In this document: positions 12,569 through 24,610 of the stretch, in pieces
How the letters are laid out: each line of letters begins with the position of its first letter
Numbering within the stretch: position 1 is the stretch's first letter
The notes under the pieces: generated by a model
Told to the model about the DNA's origin: nothing
Database searches by the model: none
What the model saw: the letters and a program-made list of their open reading frames with translations, nothing else
Program-made: the position numbers and the translations under genes
Assembly (NCBI GenBank): GCA_029945375.1
Contig: CM057059.1
Coordinates: forward strand, 1,860,001 to 1,924,000
Direction: 5' to 3'
Length of the DNA stretch: 64,000 nucleotides
Origin: Agaricus subrufescens
Taxonomy: Eukaryota > Basidiomycota > Agaricomycetes > Agaricales > Agaricaceae

Positions 12569-15500
12569 GCTATATTGTCAGTGTCTACTCCTTGTCGATC
12601 ATCAGACAGGAGATTTGAGGTGGGCAGGTTCTCTGATAATGAAGTTCTGTTAAGCTAATTTTGACTGTTAGAAGAAGTGGCATGCTGATACCGCATGCAC
12701 CTCGGGGAGATAAAATCTACATCTACTACATCTCGCATTATACGCATCTCTCATATTCAACCCATTTAAAGTCATCCTCTAGAGAATACATTCCTGATCT
12801 ATCCTCGTTGAGCACTTCGATCTTTGCGTCATGGGATCACCTACTCTCAGATCCTTGGAGCCGCCAGCCCTAAGCCACACGTCAGTCGACGATTGTACAA
12901 TGACTTCTCACGGGTACTAGCAATCGATAGCGTCCAGACTCTGTATGATTGAATCAGGAGGTTACATTAGACAGAGACCCAAAAGGATCTACGTACCGTT
13001 AGCAAAGTTGTACTCGAGCGGCCACATAGTATGCCTTCTGGTCCCACCGCCAATAGCATTGTTTAACATTACTCCGGACAACACTGCACCCCACCTTGTT
13101 GTCCAACCGCCAGCATCAAAAGATCAGAAACTCGCAGACGAAGATTTGGACGTCCCAACTGGTTCCAGCACCAAGTTTCGTGCATCTCGAGTGATATTAG
13201 TTTGGCCGGGGATATATATCGAGACTGAAGCTAGTCTCCGGTCAAAGAAACTCTACAGTGGCCTCTATTAAGGTTACCCATGGCCCCCCCCGAGGGACTT
13301 TTGACCACCTGTGACCTTAAAACAAAAACCTCGCCTGTACACCGGGCGGCGGTGCGCATTAGATTTCTAACCCGTTCGTACATGAAGACAATTCCGGAAG
13401 TGCTGACTCTACTACAAGCGTCAATTGCACACGTCGGTGAGCAATGCAGGGAAGGCACGCGTCGAATATTTACCGCTTTGTTTCTGTGATGACGGGGTAT
13501 GGGTTACTGCCCGAAAAATCATAACAGAAGGGAATCCGACGTACAAAATGCTTGTTTGTTGGGGAACACACGAAATGTACATTTCTCATAGATTCTGAGT
13601 GAGTTAAACTTGCACAGTTCACATAAAAGGTATACCTTCGCGGGAAGAACCCCCACCGAATAAAAAACGGTGGTACCAAAGGGTGTAAGTCATTTCAGGG
13701 AGTTGTAAAATGCCTGTGTTCAGCCGGGTGTTCACCGGAGCAGTAACGGAGAAGTGGTGAGGATTCTGCGTGCTTGGGTTCGCGAAAGCCAGGACCGTAC
13801 AACGCTGTGCCGAATCGTGGGCACCTCGCCTCCGAGCTCATGTGATGCCTGACTCGAAGTTTCCCTGTGGCCGCACGGCCGCCGCAAACAAACCAGTGCG
13901 GGACCGAAACCTGCCAAGTCTTCCATCGGTTACGATCATGCTTGTTAGTACGAGTGATGACGATGGTTCACGAATGTGATTACTTGCGGCACCATGCCAG
14001 TGGAGCTAAAAAAGCTCTCAAGGGTAACAGCCGAGAGACCTCTACCGGCGTTTACTGATGCCAAGAAGTAATGACTCTGAGGACGGTCCTATCAGCTACA
14101 GCTGTTATTACAGATACTTTAGACTTGGCCATATTCTGGTCACTTTATTGGGCCCATGCGGTCGGACGCTGGGTATATAAGATGTCTGCTAGAAACCCCA
14201 TCCGTTATTTCAGGACTCATTGACACACCAGTGGTTATTTTTCATTGGTTCTCTGTGTTCAATTGCCGTTGAGTGATACTACAAGTCTTACCAAGGTTTC
14301 TCTCCATTAAAGAAATGATTTAATAATAGGACACCAGTCATAGAACTACATCCGACTAACATCGGAGCGTGGGTTTCGGGGTCCTTGGAACCCGGAGCCT
14401 TTTCTGGTTCGCTCCCGAACTGTCATTTGGGAGCTACATCTTCTACATATGTGACTCAAAAATTAAGAGTTCTAGCAGTATAAAAGGGTGTCATTTCGTC
14501 TCTAATCTATATCCTCTCTTCAAACGCCTACTCTTCATCTAAGGGCTCCATAGACTTTTCGGTCAGTTGACGTTTATTTCTTGTTCTTCTTCTCTTCATG
14601 ATGCCGTAATTACCGACATCGTCATACATGACTTAGTCGTGGAAGTCGAAAGCAAAAAAATACTTTCTGATATTTTTTCTCTTTACTTTGTCGAACCGTG
14701 ATTACTGACCTGATAGTTCTTCTTCGCTTAGCGTTTGATATAGTTCGTTTCGTGCGATACTTGTGAGTCGCCGAAAAGAGTGTCATATAGTGACTAACTG
14801 CATAGCTCATGGCACTCGCCATGGAGCCACTTGTAATTTTAACAGGATTTTTATTTGTTTATTTTCGATTTTGATGGATGCTGGGAGAACTACAAAACTA
14901 AATGTATTTTTATCTCTTAGTGTTCTATTTATAGAAATGGGGTCCAGACTAGCGCGTGGGTCATGCAGGCTACCTGCGGCACCGAATCGAAGGCAGCGGT
15001 CAAAGTCATACATGTACTACAACCAGAATGCAACGCAACATTGACCTTGACTCCCTGTATTTTCTGCTTGATGCCTGTCCACTTCCTCGAAATAATATAC
15101 CTCCTAGTCTCATGTGGTACGTCTCTGTTAACCCGCCCTAGACATCGTTTCTCAGGTATACTATAGAGTTCTACAAGTGCTATACTTCAAAACACTGGTT
15201 CACCACGAATTACCAACACACGGCCGAAGCACTATTCATATATCAATACATGCCCTCTCTCATTAGATAGCAATGTCATTTCTGGAAAAGAGTTAATAGT
15301 ACAGCTGAAAAGCTGTTGCTCGATTTCGGAATAACTCCCAAAGATTACAGCGTCGGCTCACCCAAGCCATTCCGGGTCCCCCCATGTCCACAGCTCTTGG
15401 TATATAACCAAACAAACATTCGCCGAGTCACAAGAAACACCGTCACGGTGGGTGCCAGGACCTCTGACACACAGGTCCCAGTAAGGTTTAGTGAAAAACA

Positions 15501-17684
15501 CAAAACAGTGATCACGACCTTTGCTCCCCTCCACAACCTTAACTGTATATTAGTGATTCTGATTTTCATCGTATAGCTTCTGATGGAGTTACTTCAGGTA
15601 TAAAGGGATGGAGTTTTAGAGTTTAATATATAAAAGTATACGGCATATGCTTTTTGCACCACCTTACCAGCATGCAGGTTACGATTGTCAGAGCAGGGAA
15701 TTGTGGTGTATCTCCTTGTAGTGAAACACTCGCTTTACACATATGCCACTGAAAAAAATTCAAGAACCTTACAACACGGGATTTGACCCATGAGGTTACC
15801 CGATTGACGATGTCGCAGCCATCAGTACAGTACTTTCCACTGGCGGTCTGTGATAAGGTGTGGTGACGCAAACCCCACATTTGAGTCACAAGCAGCCTCA
15901 AAGATATACAGTAATCGCTCTCATGAATGACCACGAGAGTCTAGAGACTCCTCTTTGCATTGTATCATCATCGTCAAGGGTAGTTCATAAATTAAAAGAA
16001 AAAGGAAAAGTCAAAGTTTGATATATGAGGTTGGGCATTGTAGAGCTCTATATCAATAGGAGAAAAAAAATCCCACAGTGCGGTGGAGCTCCATATCTCT
16101 GCGTTTGGATTATAGAATGACTGTCAGCCTCAAAGGCATAACCGCTGTCATGTATGACCATGAACGACTATAAACTCTTGACAATGTATCATCGTCAGGG
16201 ATACTTTTCAATTGAATAAAAAGTTAAAGTTTAATATATGAAACGAGCATTGTAGAGCTCTATAGCAATAGAAGAAACCCCTACAGTTCGGTGGAGCCAC
16301 CGATCTGACACTATGTATATTGTACCACAACATCGGATAGCTGGAAGACAAGGTTGTCATCCATCCACAAAGGTATATTCAAAAGCGAAAGGGATGCCTC
16401 ATGCTAGTACGCCACCCTCAGTAAAAAAAAATGACTTTCATCGTCATTGAGGTTATTCTGGGTTAATTCAGGGTGCTTCGAGCATAACAGATATTCCTGG
16501 GGCCGAGTTTACCTCTGAAACTTGGTGTGGACCTGTACCGGACTTCTATACCCCAAAAGAATGCCAGTATAATACTGGTGAAAAAGATGTATAATGCCAG
16601 AACAACTTTGGGTATCGGTGGGACCGACGTATATGATCCAGAACAATGCCAGATTTTCTTGTTCGAGTATTGTTTTGGTATTCTTTCTGTAAGCCTCAGC
16701 TTACAGCAAATATACTACTTGGTTGCAGAATATCCAAGACATTCTGTTATGTCCCTTTTGGTGTAACGGTTATTTGGCCCGGACTGGGATAGCCAGGTTA
16801 CACTTTCTGAGGATTAGCACTTCCAGCTTTGTTCATGACCCCGAAAAAGCATAGGAATTCTTTTTTTTTTCTACTGAGTGCATCACAAACGCATTGTAGA
16901 TAACTAGATTGACTGACTTCGGCGTCTGTACAAAAAAAAGAGGAGGGGAGGGAGGAGGGAATCAGAGGTTGGGGTGCCACAAAGGAACATGAGAAAATAA
17001 AAGAGTTGTATGATATACATACGTTATCCTGTTGCTCTCAATTTTCATTTCACTTATACCAACTAAGTAAGAAAAAAAATTATCAGCACGAAAATGTCAC
17101 CAGCTGGCTTCATTCATCAAGTTCTACTTGGTAGGGAATGCAAGGCCTAAGCTTTACAACGTCACTTGCTATTATTAGCCTGGACGTAAGGATCTCTCCC
17201 TCTCTCTCTCATCTATTCTCGTATCTCAAACCTTGCTGTTACCTACTTCATACAATAAACGTATCCTTTTCCCGCTACTTGATACACTATCTGGGAAAAT
17301 ACTCCATTCTCGTGTGACAGCAAGTCATCCCAAGCTATACCTTCCAGTGAGAAATCGTAATTTGTTCCACTGGTGTAGGCCACAAGTTTTTCACTCAGGC
17401 TCTTCACACACTTCGTCATATCTCCTTTCATCAGATCAAAGTACCATAAACTCGTACAAAGCAATCGGTCTTACGATCACTGTCACCAACAAATGAACGA
17501 CCCACGCTACATTTCGAAAAAAAAAAAAAATCCGCGAATTAACACACCGTACTCAATTTACAACTCAAAAAGAATTACACAATACATTTTTTTTTCATAA
17601 AAAAAGCTCATCACCAACAACATACTCGCAAAATAACAAATTAAAATCCATGCCTAACCTCTAAATATCATAAAAACTGTCATT
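12569..17684. other. 5.1-kb gene desert
   Basis: No gene could be supported in this AT-richer stretch. It contains TATA-like sequences at about 14171-14178 (GTATATAA) and 14480-14489 (GTATAAAAGG, followed by a CT-rich run), but no convincing reading frame downstream of either. Poly-A/T tracts are frequent near 16.9-17.7 kb. One diverged direct duplication at 15.9-16.3 kb is listed separately. The region looks like decayed sequence between the methyltransferase/DUF6533 pair and the housekeeping block. Confidence 0.5.
15897..16301. repeat. Diverged direct duplication, two units of about 200 bp
   Basis: Unit A (about 15897-16103) and unit B (about 16129-16301) share, in the same order, CCTCAAAG, a GACCA(C/T)GA segment, TGTATCATC with CGTCA(A)GGG, AAAGTTT(G/A)ATATATGA, GCATTGTAGAGCTCTATA and CGGTGGAGC. 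Differences and small gaps show the duplication is old. No open frame is shared. Confidence 0.7.
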
Positions 17685-19896
17685 TTAAATCGTCCCTCCA
17701 ACTGATTCCATCGTCTGTAAAAAAGACAAAATCAGTCAATGTCAATCAGAAGAGCACCCGCAAACAGAAAGGTAAGAGACACTCACGAATGGAGAAGCGG
17801 TAGGCCCATCGAGTATAGCCAATTCCTCATCTGTAAACGGAAGTCGGGGAATCAAGAAAATACGAAGGGGTATCAGCAACATGATGATAACAGGAAATCC
17901 AATTGCAGCTATAAAAGACAAATAAGTTCACTGTATGGGTATCCATTTGAATGAAACACGCACCGATTGTTTGCGTTACAGCAAACGTAGCGCCGAAACC
18001 TGCCAACTCGACTGCAGTAAACATCAAAATACGTGATTTGCGAACTCTGCGCAGGGGTTCATCATCAGGCGTAAGTCGCCTATCTTGAAGGAAATACAAA
18101 AGTTTTTTTGTTATCCCGTTTCCCTTGAGAGCATCGAGTCCCATATACCAACTGGTTCGTCTTGTGAGTTGAATTCACTTGTAAAAAGTTTTAGAGCACT
18201 CACAATAATCCCGCAAGTACTCCTCGAGGAATGAGATGAAGCACATGCAAAAACGGACCAGTGAGCAAAACGAGACACAAGCTTCCCTGCGCCAAATTGG
18301 ATACACGTTGCTCGACGACACCAACAGGCACCTCGACAAAATGGGAATTGCGGGAAGCCGAATCTATTGGTGGCTCAATATCGTGCGGCAGCGCAGGGCC
18401 GGCGGAATTGGATCTGCGGGATCTGTTCGATAAAGTAGGTGAAGGGGCACGCGATTTCCGCTTCTCTTCACAAGGCTTGGCATCTTCTTCTTCGTCTTTT
18501 GTCGCTCTGGGATCACGGCCCATAACAAGCAAAGACTCGGTATGGATAGGCGCCTGAGGGATAAGCCCATTGGGGGCAGGTACGCCGATAAGTCCAGCAA
18601 TGAATGTTGTCACGCCTAGGAGGAAAAAGTCCCAGTGGAAACCTGGGGGCTTGCGGAGAGGGAATTCCGATCCTTGAGCCATTAACGACTGAGGGCCGTC
18701 GGTTAGAGGAGTGCGGCTAGTGCGGCATGTCACAAGTGCTTACCGAAACATTGTGATCGAAGAAGAAAAGAATCCACAATACAATCCCAAAGGGCAGCGC
18801 AATTCCCACCCACTTGCCCTCCAGCTGCCAGAATCTGACGAGCCATTCACGTCCGTTGGCGGCGGTGAAGGCACCACCGATGGGGAGAGTTGCTGGATTT
18901 GCAGAATTGAATCTCCCCCAGTATGCCATCGCGGAAGCGGCAACGAGACTGATGGGCATTCCATAATCAGCCAATAAGCGACGGATGTGGCGATGGAAGT
19001 AGGGCGATCGTGAGAGGACTTGAAAGAGGAAGGAGGTGACGAGCATAAGTAGGGCGAGGATGATAGAGGTGAGATAGCCGGGAGCCGGGTTAGGGAACTG
19101 GCGGGTGAGAACCTGGATTCCGTATTGGAGGTATACCCAAGATACGTAGAATCCGAAAGTATCACAGGAGAAGAGAGTGACGTATTTGAGGAAATTGCAC
19201 CCTGAAAAATGAAGTCATGACATAAGAAATGTTAGAAAGGGACCAAATATGGACGGCTCACAGTTGAGGACAGCGGTTACCCAGTGGATGATGGCACCCC
19301 ACAGGTATACCCAGCCGATGAAGTGGAGATAGTTCGGCGGGTTAGCCTCGCGCTTAAGGATGTCAAAAATAGTTTTGTTGAAAACGGTAATGGGACCTGA
19401 AAAAGGAGGTCAATGATTCGGTAGAGGGTCGACTACGCAAATCCGTGCCAGTAACACCAGCGATGGTCAGCGGTTGTGCGCCAAAGACAGAGAAGATGAA
19501 GGCGGCCATGAAGGAGGAGAGGAGCACTTCCGCTACACCATACTGCTGGGTTGTTTCGATCAGGTCGAGAGAAAAGGCGATTCCAGGAAGGACGCTAAGG
19601 AGAAGACCAGGTGAGCTTTTTGCGAGGCCATCGAGGCAGACAACATACTTGGCGAAAAAAATAAGAGCGGTGGCTGGCACGACACGATAATTCCAGGCAT
19701 CGGTCCAATCGCTAAAATACCAGGGAGCCCTGGCACGAATGTCCGTGATGATTCCCCGGCCCCAGCGGCGGTAGAAAGCTTTGGGTTTTTGTTTGGAGGC
19801 GCGAAGGGTGGCAGAGGTAGCGCGGGACTCTAGGTTGGGTATTGTTGGGGCGTCGGGCTCGGGGGCCTTGGAGGGCTGGGGCGGGCCTTCGGACAT
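17685..19896 (-). CDS. BOR1: BOR1-type boron/bicarbonate-family anion transporter
   Basis: Member of the SLC4/HCO3- transporter superfamily; fungal members export borate at the plasma membrane. Minus-strand exons 19896-19449, 19396-19262, 19201-18744, 18688-18204, 18151-17964, 17908-17787 and 17714-17685 give 621 residues. Family marks in order are PGIAFSLDLIETTQQYGVAE, FGAQPLTIAGVTG then PITVFNKT, FSCDTFGFYVSWVYLQYGIQ, ILFFFDHNVSSLMAQG, EFPLRKPPGFHWDFF, GLIPQAPIHTESLLVMG, and the terminal TMESVGGTI. About ten membrane segments are visible. A hydrophilic loop rich in charged and serine residues lies between GLIPQAPIHTE and the HDIEPPID segment. The conserved VTG/PITVF junction is kept only if intron 1 starts with GC at 19448; a GT donor 11 bases downstream would leave a 40-base intron and insert residues into this motif. 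Confidence 0.93.
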
Positions 19897-20405
19897 GGCT
19901 GGGGAGAGGAGGGAAGGGCACGGTCGACCAGGCCTCTAGATCAGCGCGGCATAAGTACTCGAAATTCCGGGAGGGCGGCATGCGCGCACGTGACCACGGC
20001 GACAGATCCTTGGCGATCCACTCGACAGCCGGCAGCGACGGCCTGTTAATTTCGTCTGATACGGCCCTGTTCGACTGGGCACGGTGCACTGGCAATAAGT
20101 GCGCGCAAAGCCTACTTGTGATATCATAGCTGGGCATCACTCTCTCCCATCGACGATTCCGACGACACCGCATGGCTTCCTGTAGTCTGCACTAGCCTCT
20201 GCCTACCACTTCATCTAGCACCTCCTCGGTGGAAGCAGGACGATCGCTACGGAGCCCACTGAAGACGGAGGGCCATTCTGCGTGCATCCAAATGGGGGCA
20301 GTGCAAGTGATGGAGCTGACGCTGAGGGGCTTGGAGGGGCGGCCATATAAAGACTGCTCGACATCGTGGGTGCCCCCATCTCCTACTCCCATCTATCACA
20401 CACCG
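19897..20405. promoter_or_regulatory. Divergent promoter region between BOR1 and the 66-aa protein gene
   Basis: These 509 bases separate the two divergent start codons and hold no supported gene. A TATA-like CATATAAAG at 20344-20352 lies 54 bases before the plus-strand ATG at 20406. No clear TATA element is seen on the BOR1 side. Confidence 0.5.
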
Positions 20406-20655
20406 ATGACACCAAAGCCCCGTGAAGATGATGCCGCTGCGCGCCAGCCCGCCCCTGCGCCAGCGATGACGGTCTCTGCAGAGGCCAAGCACGAGCAGCA
20501 TGTGCAGACCGAGCAAGAAGGGCCCGCTGCTCGCATGCGCGGGGGCTGTATTCCGTGCCCGGTGAGTGCGCGTGTGCGACTGTTCCGCCGAGCTGTGCTG
20601 AGCGACGCAGGACGGGGGCTGCTGTTTTATAATCCCGCTTCCGTGCCCGTGCTAG
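20406..20655 (+). CDS. Small cysteine-rich protein (66 aa), function unknown
   Basis: Two exons, 20406-20561 and 20611-20655, give 66 residues. The N-terminal two thirds is hydrophilic and alanine/glutamate-rich. The C-terminus reads RMRGGCIPCPDGGCC followed by FIIPLPCPC, with seven cysteines in the last 20 residues, a layout I associate with small conserved agaricomycete proteins of unknown role. There is no signal peptide, and the cysteine-rich hydrophobic end suggests lipidation or metal binding (inference). The intron has a GTGAGT donor and a GCAG acceptor and joins the frames so that the cysteine motif is formed. The stop codon is only 51 bases before the recyclin start on the same strand, so this gene's transcript must end inside, or run into, the next gene. 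Confidence 0.65.
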
Positions 20656-20706
20656 TGCCTGTAATAATTAATCATCATGTGTAAATATATATGTTTTCCG
20701 TGTTCC

Positions 20707-23700
20707 ATGCACAAGTTCAAGGCGCTCGAGCCTGTCCGTCTCCAGGCCCGACCTAAGAACCTTGTTGGCCGCCTCCCGTCCGACCTCCACCTCCTCGTCC
20801 TCCACCACCTCCCCATCTTCGAGCTCCCCGCCTATGCCCGCTGCTCCCATGCCACCGCCGCCCTCACCCACGACGAGTCTCTCTGGCAGGCCCGCTGGAC
20901 CGCCCTCGCCGTCGACAGCCACGGCTTCTCCACCGTCCTCGACGACATAGAATCCTTTCAAAAAGGCCAGGTGGCCGCCTTCAAGGCCGCCGCCCCGGCC
21001 ACCATCTCCGTCGATGACGATTTCGGAGACTTTGCAACCGTCGACCTCGTCCAGCCCAAGGCGGACGAGCTCGGCGATTTCATCGGCGCCTTTGATACTC
21101 TGGCGGTTGTGTCGCCCCCACCTACGATGAAGGATACCTTTAGGACCAAGTACATCCGCGCGCACAACCTGCTCAAACCGCTCCTCCGACATCTCACCGT
21201 ACCCTCTCACCTTATCCTCTCCGAACTCGCCTCAAACGTCCCCCCCTCCATCCGCGCACAAGCCAAACTCCTCCACCTCCTCTCCCTCTTCCTCTCCGAC
21301 AAAATCAAACCCGTAGCACGATATGACATCCTCTCTCTATCATTACGCTCCGCCATGGACCGCTTCGATGCCAATCTCCTCGCCGCATTCGATATAGCCG
21401 ATGGCAAGGCGGACGAAGACGGGATGAAAGAGGCGGCAGAGTCCAGTTGGAATTTGCGCAACTATGATGATAAGGATTGGGAGATGGGTAAAGTGTGGGC
21501 TGATAAGCGAGAGATTTTTTATCAGCATGGATGGAAACCTCTTGATAACATTACGTGCGTTCTCTTATCGTGTCCTTCTCCCGTTAACTCATATAGTTGA
21601 TAATAGGAAAAATGGGCTAGATTTTACGCCTATGGACGACTTTATGTCTCAGATACTCGAAGCGATAGGTGAACATGGCGCTCGCGCCGTGAGGATATTT
21701 CCACCAGGAGCTCAAGTCCTGATTGCCTTTGCCGATCGTTTGGCCACCGATGTGGTGCGTAGACCGTGGTTATCGCTATTTTTCAATCGTTTACGAAATT
21801 GCAGGTCGGAGACTATATCACTTCTTTACTAGAAAGAGCCAGAGAAGTATCAACCGCCATGTTTTTGCAAGCGAGTGCTGCTTGTTTTAGGGAATCTTCG
21901 AAAATTGTTGATGCGTTGCTTCAAGCTGCGGGGCAGAGACCGGATTCGGGGGTTACGAAGATCAAGGCTGAGGATATCGTGTATGTGGACGTGGATTTTC
22001 GTTTTGAATTTGTTGAGCTGATGCGGATTCAGGTATCGGATGTTTGAAGTCAACATGGACGAATACCTAGATGAAGAGGTGGAATATCTCAAACAGATCT
22101 GCGATACCATATGTAAAGACTGGGATAAACAGGTAAAAAGTCCCCCACATTTCCTCTTTGTATACACGACACTGACTTCTGGTGGCCAGATGGAAATAAA
22201 AACTACATCGTCTAATTCGAAAACGCGGTTTTTGTCGTCGCATAATCCAGCACAGGAAAAACGAAATGTGTTGACGTCGTTTACGAATGTGCTTTTGCTT
22301 CCGGTGACTATTGTTCCGAGGACGGTGAATGCGGTTGGGGGGGCTTTGATTACTGGGGGGTCGGCTGCTGTGCAGGGTATTTCGATGTTGAATCCTCAGA
22401 GGTGGGTTTATGGAGGAGGAGGTGGTGGTGGGGGTGGGGGTTCTTATTCGAAGAATTTGGAGAATGATGATGGTGATGAGATGATTGTTACTGAAAGTGA
22501 GTGATTCTTTCTGAATTGGATCGAGGATGGAATTAATGAATTGGGATGTATAGTTTCTTCGTCATCCCATCACAAAACGGGTTCATCAGCATCATCGTCG
22601 TCGTCTCCGCCTAGAAAATCAAAAGAAGGAGAGGAAGCAGAGATGAATCAACTCGATTTACTACTCTCTCTAGACGTCGCACTGGAATTGATTCATGCAG
22701 ATCGTGAAGCTATGAAACGCGTAGAGACATTTATAGGCTATCCGGGACACTACGGACACCGTGTACGGGACACAATCGAAGAGTTGTTCGTCCTTTTGTT
22801 ACAAGTGTTAGGTGAGAGACATGTTGTAAAAGGATTTGCATTGTGCGTCTCTGCTTCTCTTTTTTTTGGAAGTATGGGTGATTAACTTTTGGGGAGTGAA
22901 GGGCGACGGAGAGGATGAAAGAGTATAAACCTGCTGAACATGGGGGAACGACGAATGTGGCGCCGCTTGAACAGTTTTTTGAACTTGTGCATATTGGGGA
23001 TATGATTCAGTCTATGGTGCAGGTGTATTTTGATAAGGAATTGGTGAGTGGGATACGTGTATATATATGTGTGTATTGGTTTTTGTTGATTTTTGGAAAA
23101 TGAAAGGCACCGCATATAGATAAGACGGATTTTTTGAATGCGGTTGTGAGGGAGAAGAAGAGGTTTGAGAATGCGTTGGATGAGAGTGTGGCGGGGGGGT
23201 TGAATGCGGGTACGGATGTTTTAATGAATCAGGTATAGTGTTTTATTTTGTTGGAATTTTTACTTTGTGGGATTGATAGTTATTTAGGTCGAGCATATTA
23301 TTTTGACGTTGACGGAACCAAGAGAGTATTATCCTCCGGAAGATGCGCCTTTGGAGTTGGGACCGACGAGGGCGTGTACGGAGGCGATTGCGTGTTTGGA
23401 GACGCATTGTAAGTTGTTGAAGGGGAGTACGAGTCAGGAGGTTTTGGAGGTTTTTCATCAGGAGATTGGGATTCGGTTGATTGCGTGAGTGGTTGTTTTG
23501 CTTTTGTGTGTAGGTTGTTGGTTGTGATGTTTGGACTTTTCTTTTTTTTAGCATTTTGCAGAAACATATTAAGAGGCAGATTATTTCTCTTAATGGAGGA
23601 TTTCAGGTTATAGCGGATTTGAATACGTATTATGATTTTATCTCGTCTCTCAAGGTTCGGTTTTTTTTTTTTTATGTCCTTGACTTGTTGTTTATCTTTG

Positions 23701-24007
23701 GGTGAACAGGTTCAATCGATCGCGAGTGATTTTTCGCATTTGAAGATGTTGGGACACGTGTACGTTGTAGAAGACGCGAAAGATTTAGCGCAGATTGTGA
23801 GAGATGTGACTAGATATGGAGGTGCTTATCGACCCGAGGTGCGTTCTCGTTCTTCTTTGTTTTCTTTTGAAGAGAGAGATATCGATGATAGTGGTGCAGG
23901 ATATATACGAGTTTATTCAGAGACGGTCGGATTGGAAGAAGATTGAGAAGACGGTGGATAAGACGATGTATAATTTGAGTTTTAGAGAGGATTGTGTGGT
24001 TTGTTGA
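20707..24007 (+). CDS. RCY1: Recyclin-1, F-box and Sec10-domain protein
   Basis: Membrane-traffic F-box protein of the Rcy1/Pof6 family, acting in endosome recycling and secretion. Twelve exons keep frame: 20707-21554, 21607-21754, 21805-21980, 22033-22132, 22190-22496, 22554-22842, 22902-23043, 23107-23232, 23288-23484, 23552-23654, 23710-23838 and 23900-24007, for 890 residues. An in-frame ATG at 20677 would add ten cysteine-containing residues; the downstream ATG fits the family better. The F-box lies at about residues 18-65 (NLVGRLPSDLHLLVLHHLP, then WQARW). The exocyst Sec10-like region fills the rest, including DVALELIHADREAMKR and QKHIKRQIISLNGGFQVIAD. A ten-glycine run is encoded near 22420-22442. 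The protein ends in CVVC, a CaaX prenylation box, as known for yeast Rcy1. Its 3' half (from exon 6) was copied twice into the NACHT cluster downstream. Confidence 0.92.
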
Positions 24008-24225
24008 GGGATGCTTTGGGAGGTTGTATGTATTCTTAAGAAATGTATTAATTTCTGGTTCTTGGATTGCTTTTGTGGTAGCCTAGTGTAGACCAGAACG
24101 TTTAGATCGGCTAGTGGCGGTTAGGGTGTGATGAAATCTGGCTGATCCCCTCGTTCTGTGGTATTTATGCTTGAGTTTATTCTTTATACTACACCACGGC
24201 ACAACTTAGGGCGAAGTAATCTTTT

Positions 24226-24610
24226 GGGGCTCTGAAATTCGCTCGAGATACTCTGAGATTTGGGACTGGTCACTTGGCTACTTATTCCTGTACAAGTCAA
24301 CTCGCTGTGTCGTTATAACAGGAACGGGCAACATCATATGATGATCGATAATGTTCTTGGGGATATAGGTCATGATAAAATCTGGCTCGTTTATTCTTAT
24401 GCTCGTCCCGGATCATTTATACTTGTGATTATTCTTGTAGCAGCCATTTCTCGAAACGCACCACCACACGGCGGTACAGCTAAGAAGGCAGAATATTGCT
24501 TTCCCGGCTCTCAGATTCGCCCGAAATGCTCTGAGATTTGGGACCGGTCACTTGGCTATGTTACAAGGCAGCTCGCGATGTCGTAATTACAGAAACGGAG
24601 AACATCATAC
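24226..24610. repeat. Internal direct repeat at the 3' end of the NACHT-1 gene
   Basis: A segment starting GGGGCTCTGAAATTCGC near 24226 (with GATTTGGGACTGGTCACTTG, then a run ending in AACATCAT) recurs about 280 bases later from 24506, where it overlaps the NACHT-1 stop codon. The same doubling is present behind NACHT-2 (about 29531 and 29815) and NACHT-3 (about 35067 and 35338), so it predates the triplication. Confidence 0.75.

Noticed and set aside
18200..18733. Reading the BOR1 exon from an ATG at 18733 as a separate gene
   Set aside because: The segment is BOR1 exon 4 read through its upstream intron; the conserved SSLMAQG junction needs splicing at 18689.
20668..21210. 180-codon minus-strand frame rich in glycine and valine
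   Set aside because: Antisense shadow of recyclin exon 1, whose F-box and splice structure are clear; composition follows the GC-rich sense codons.
24226..24610. Possible transposon ends at the doubled segment behind each NACHT gene
   Set aside because: The repeats are direct, not inverted, and one copy overlaps the NACHT stop codon, which fits a local duplication better.
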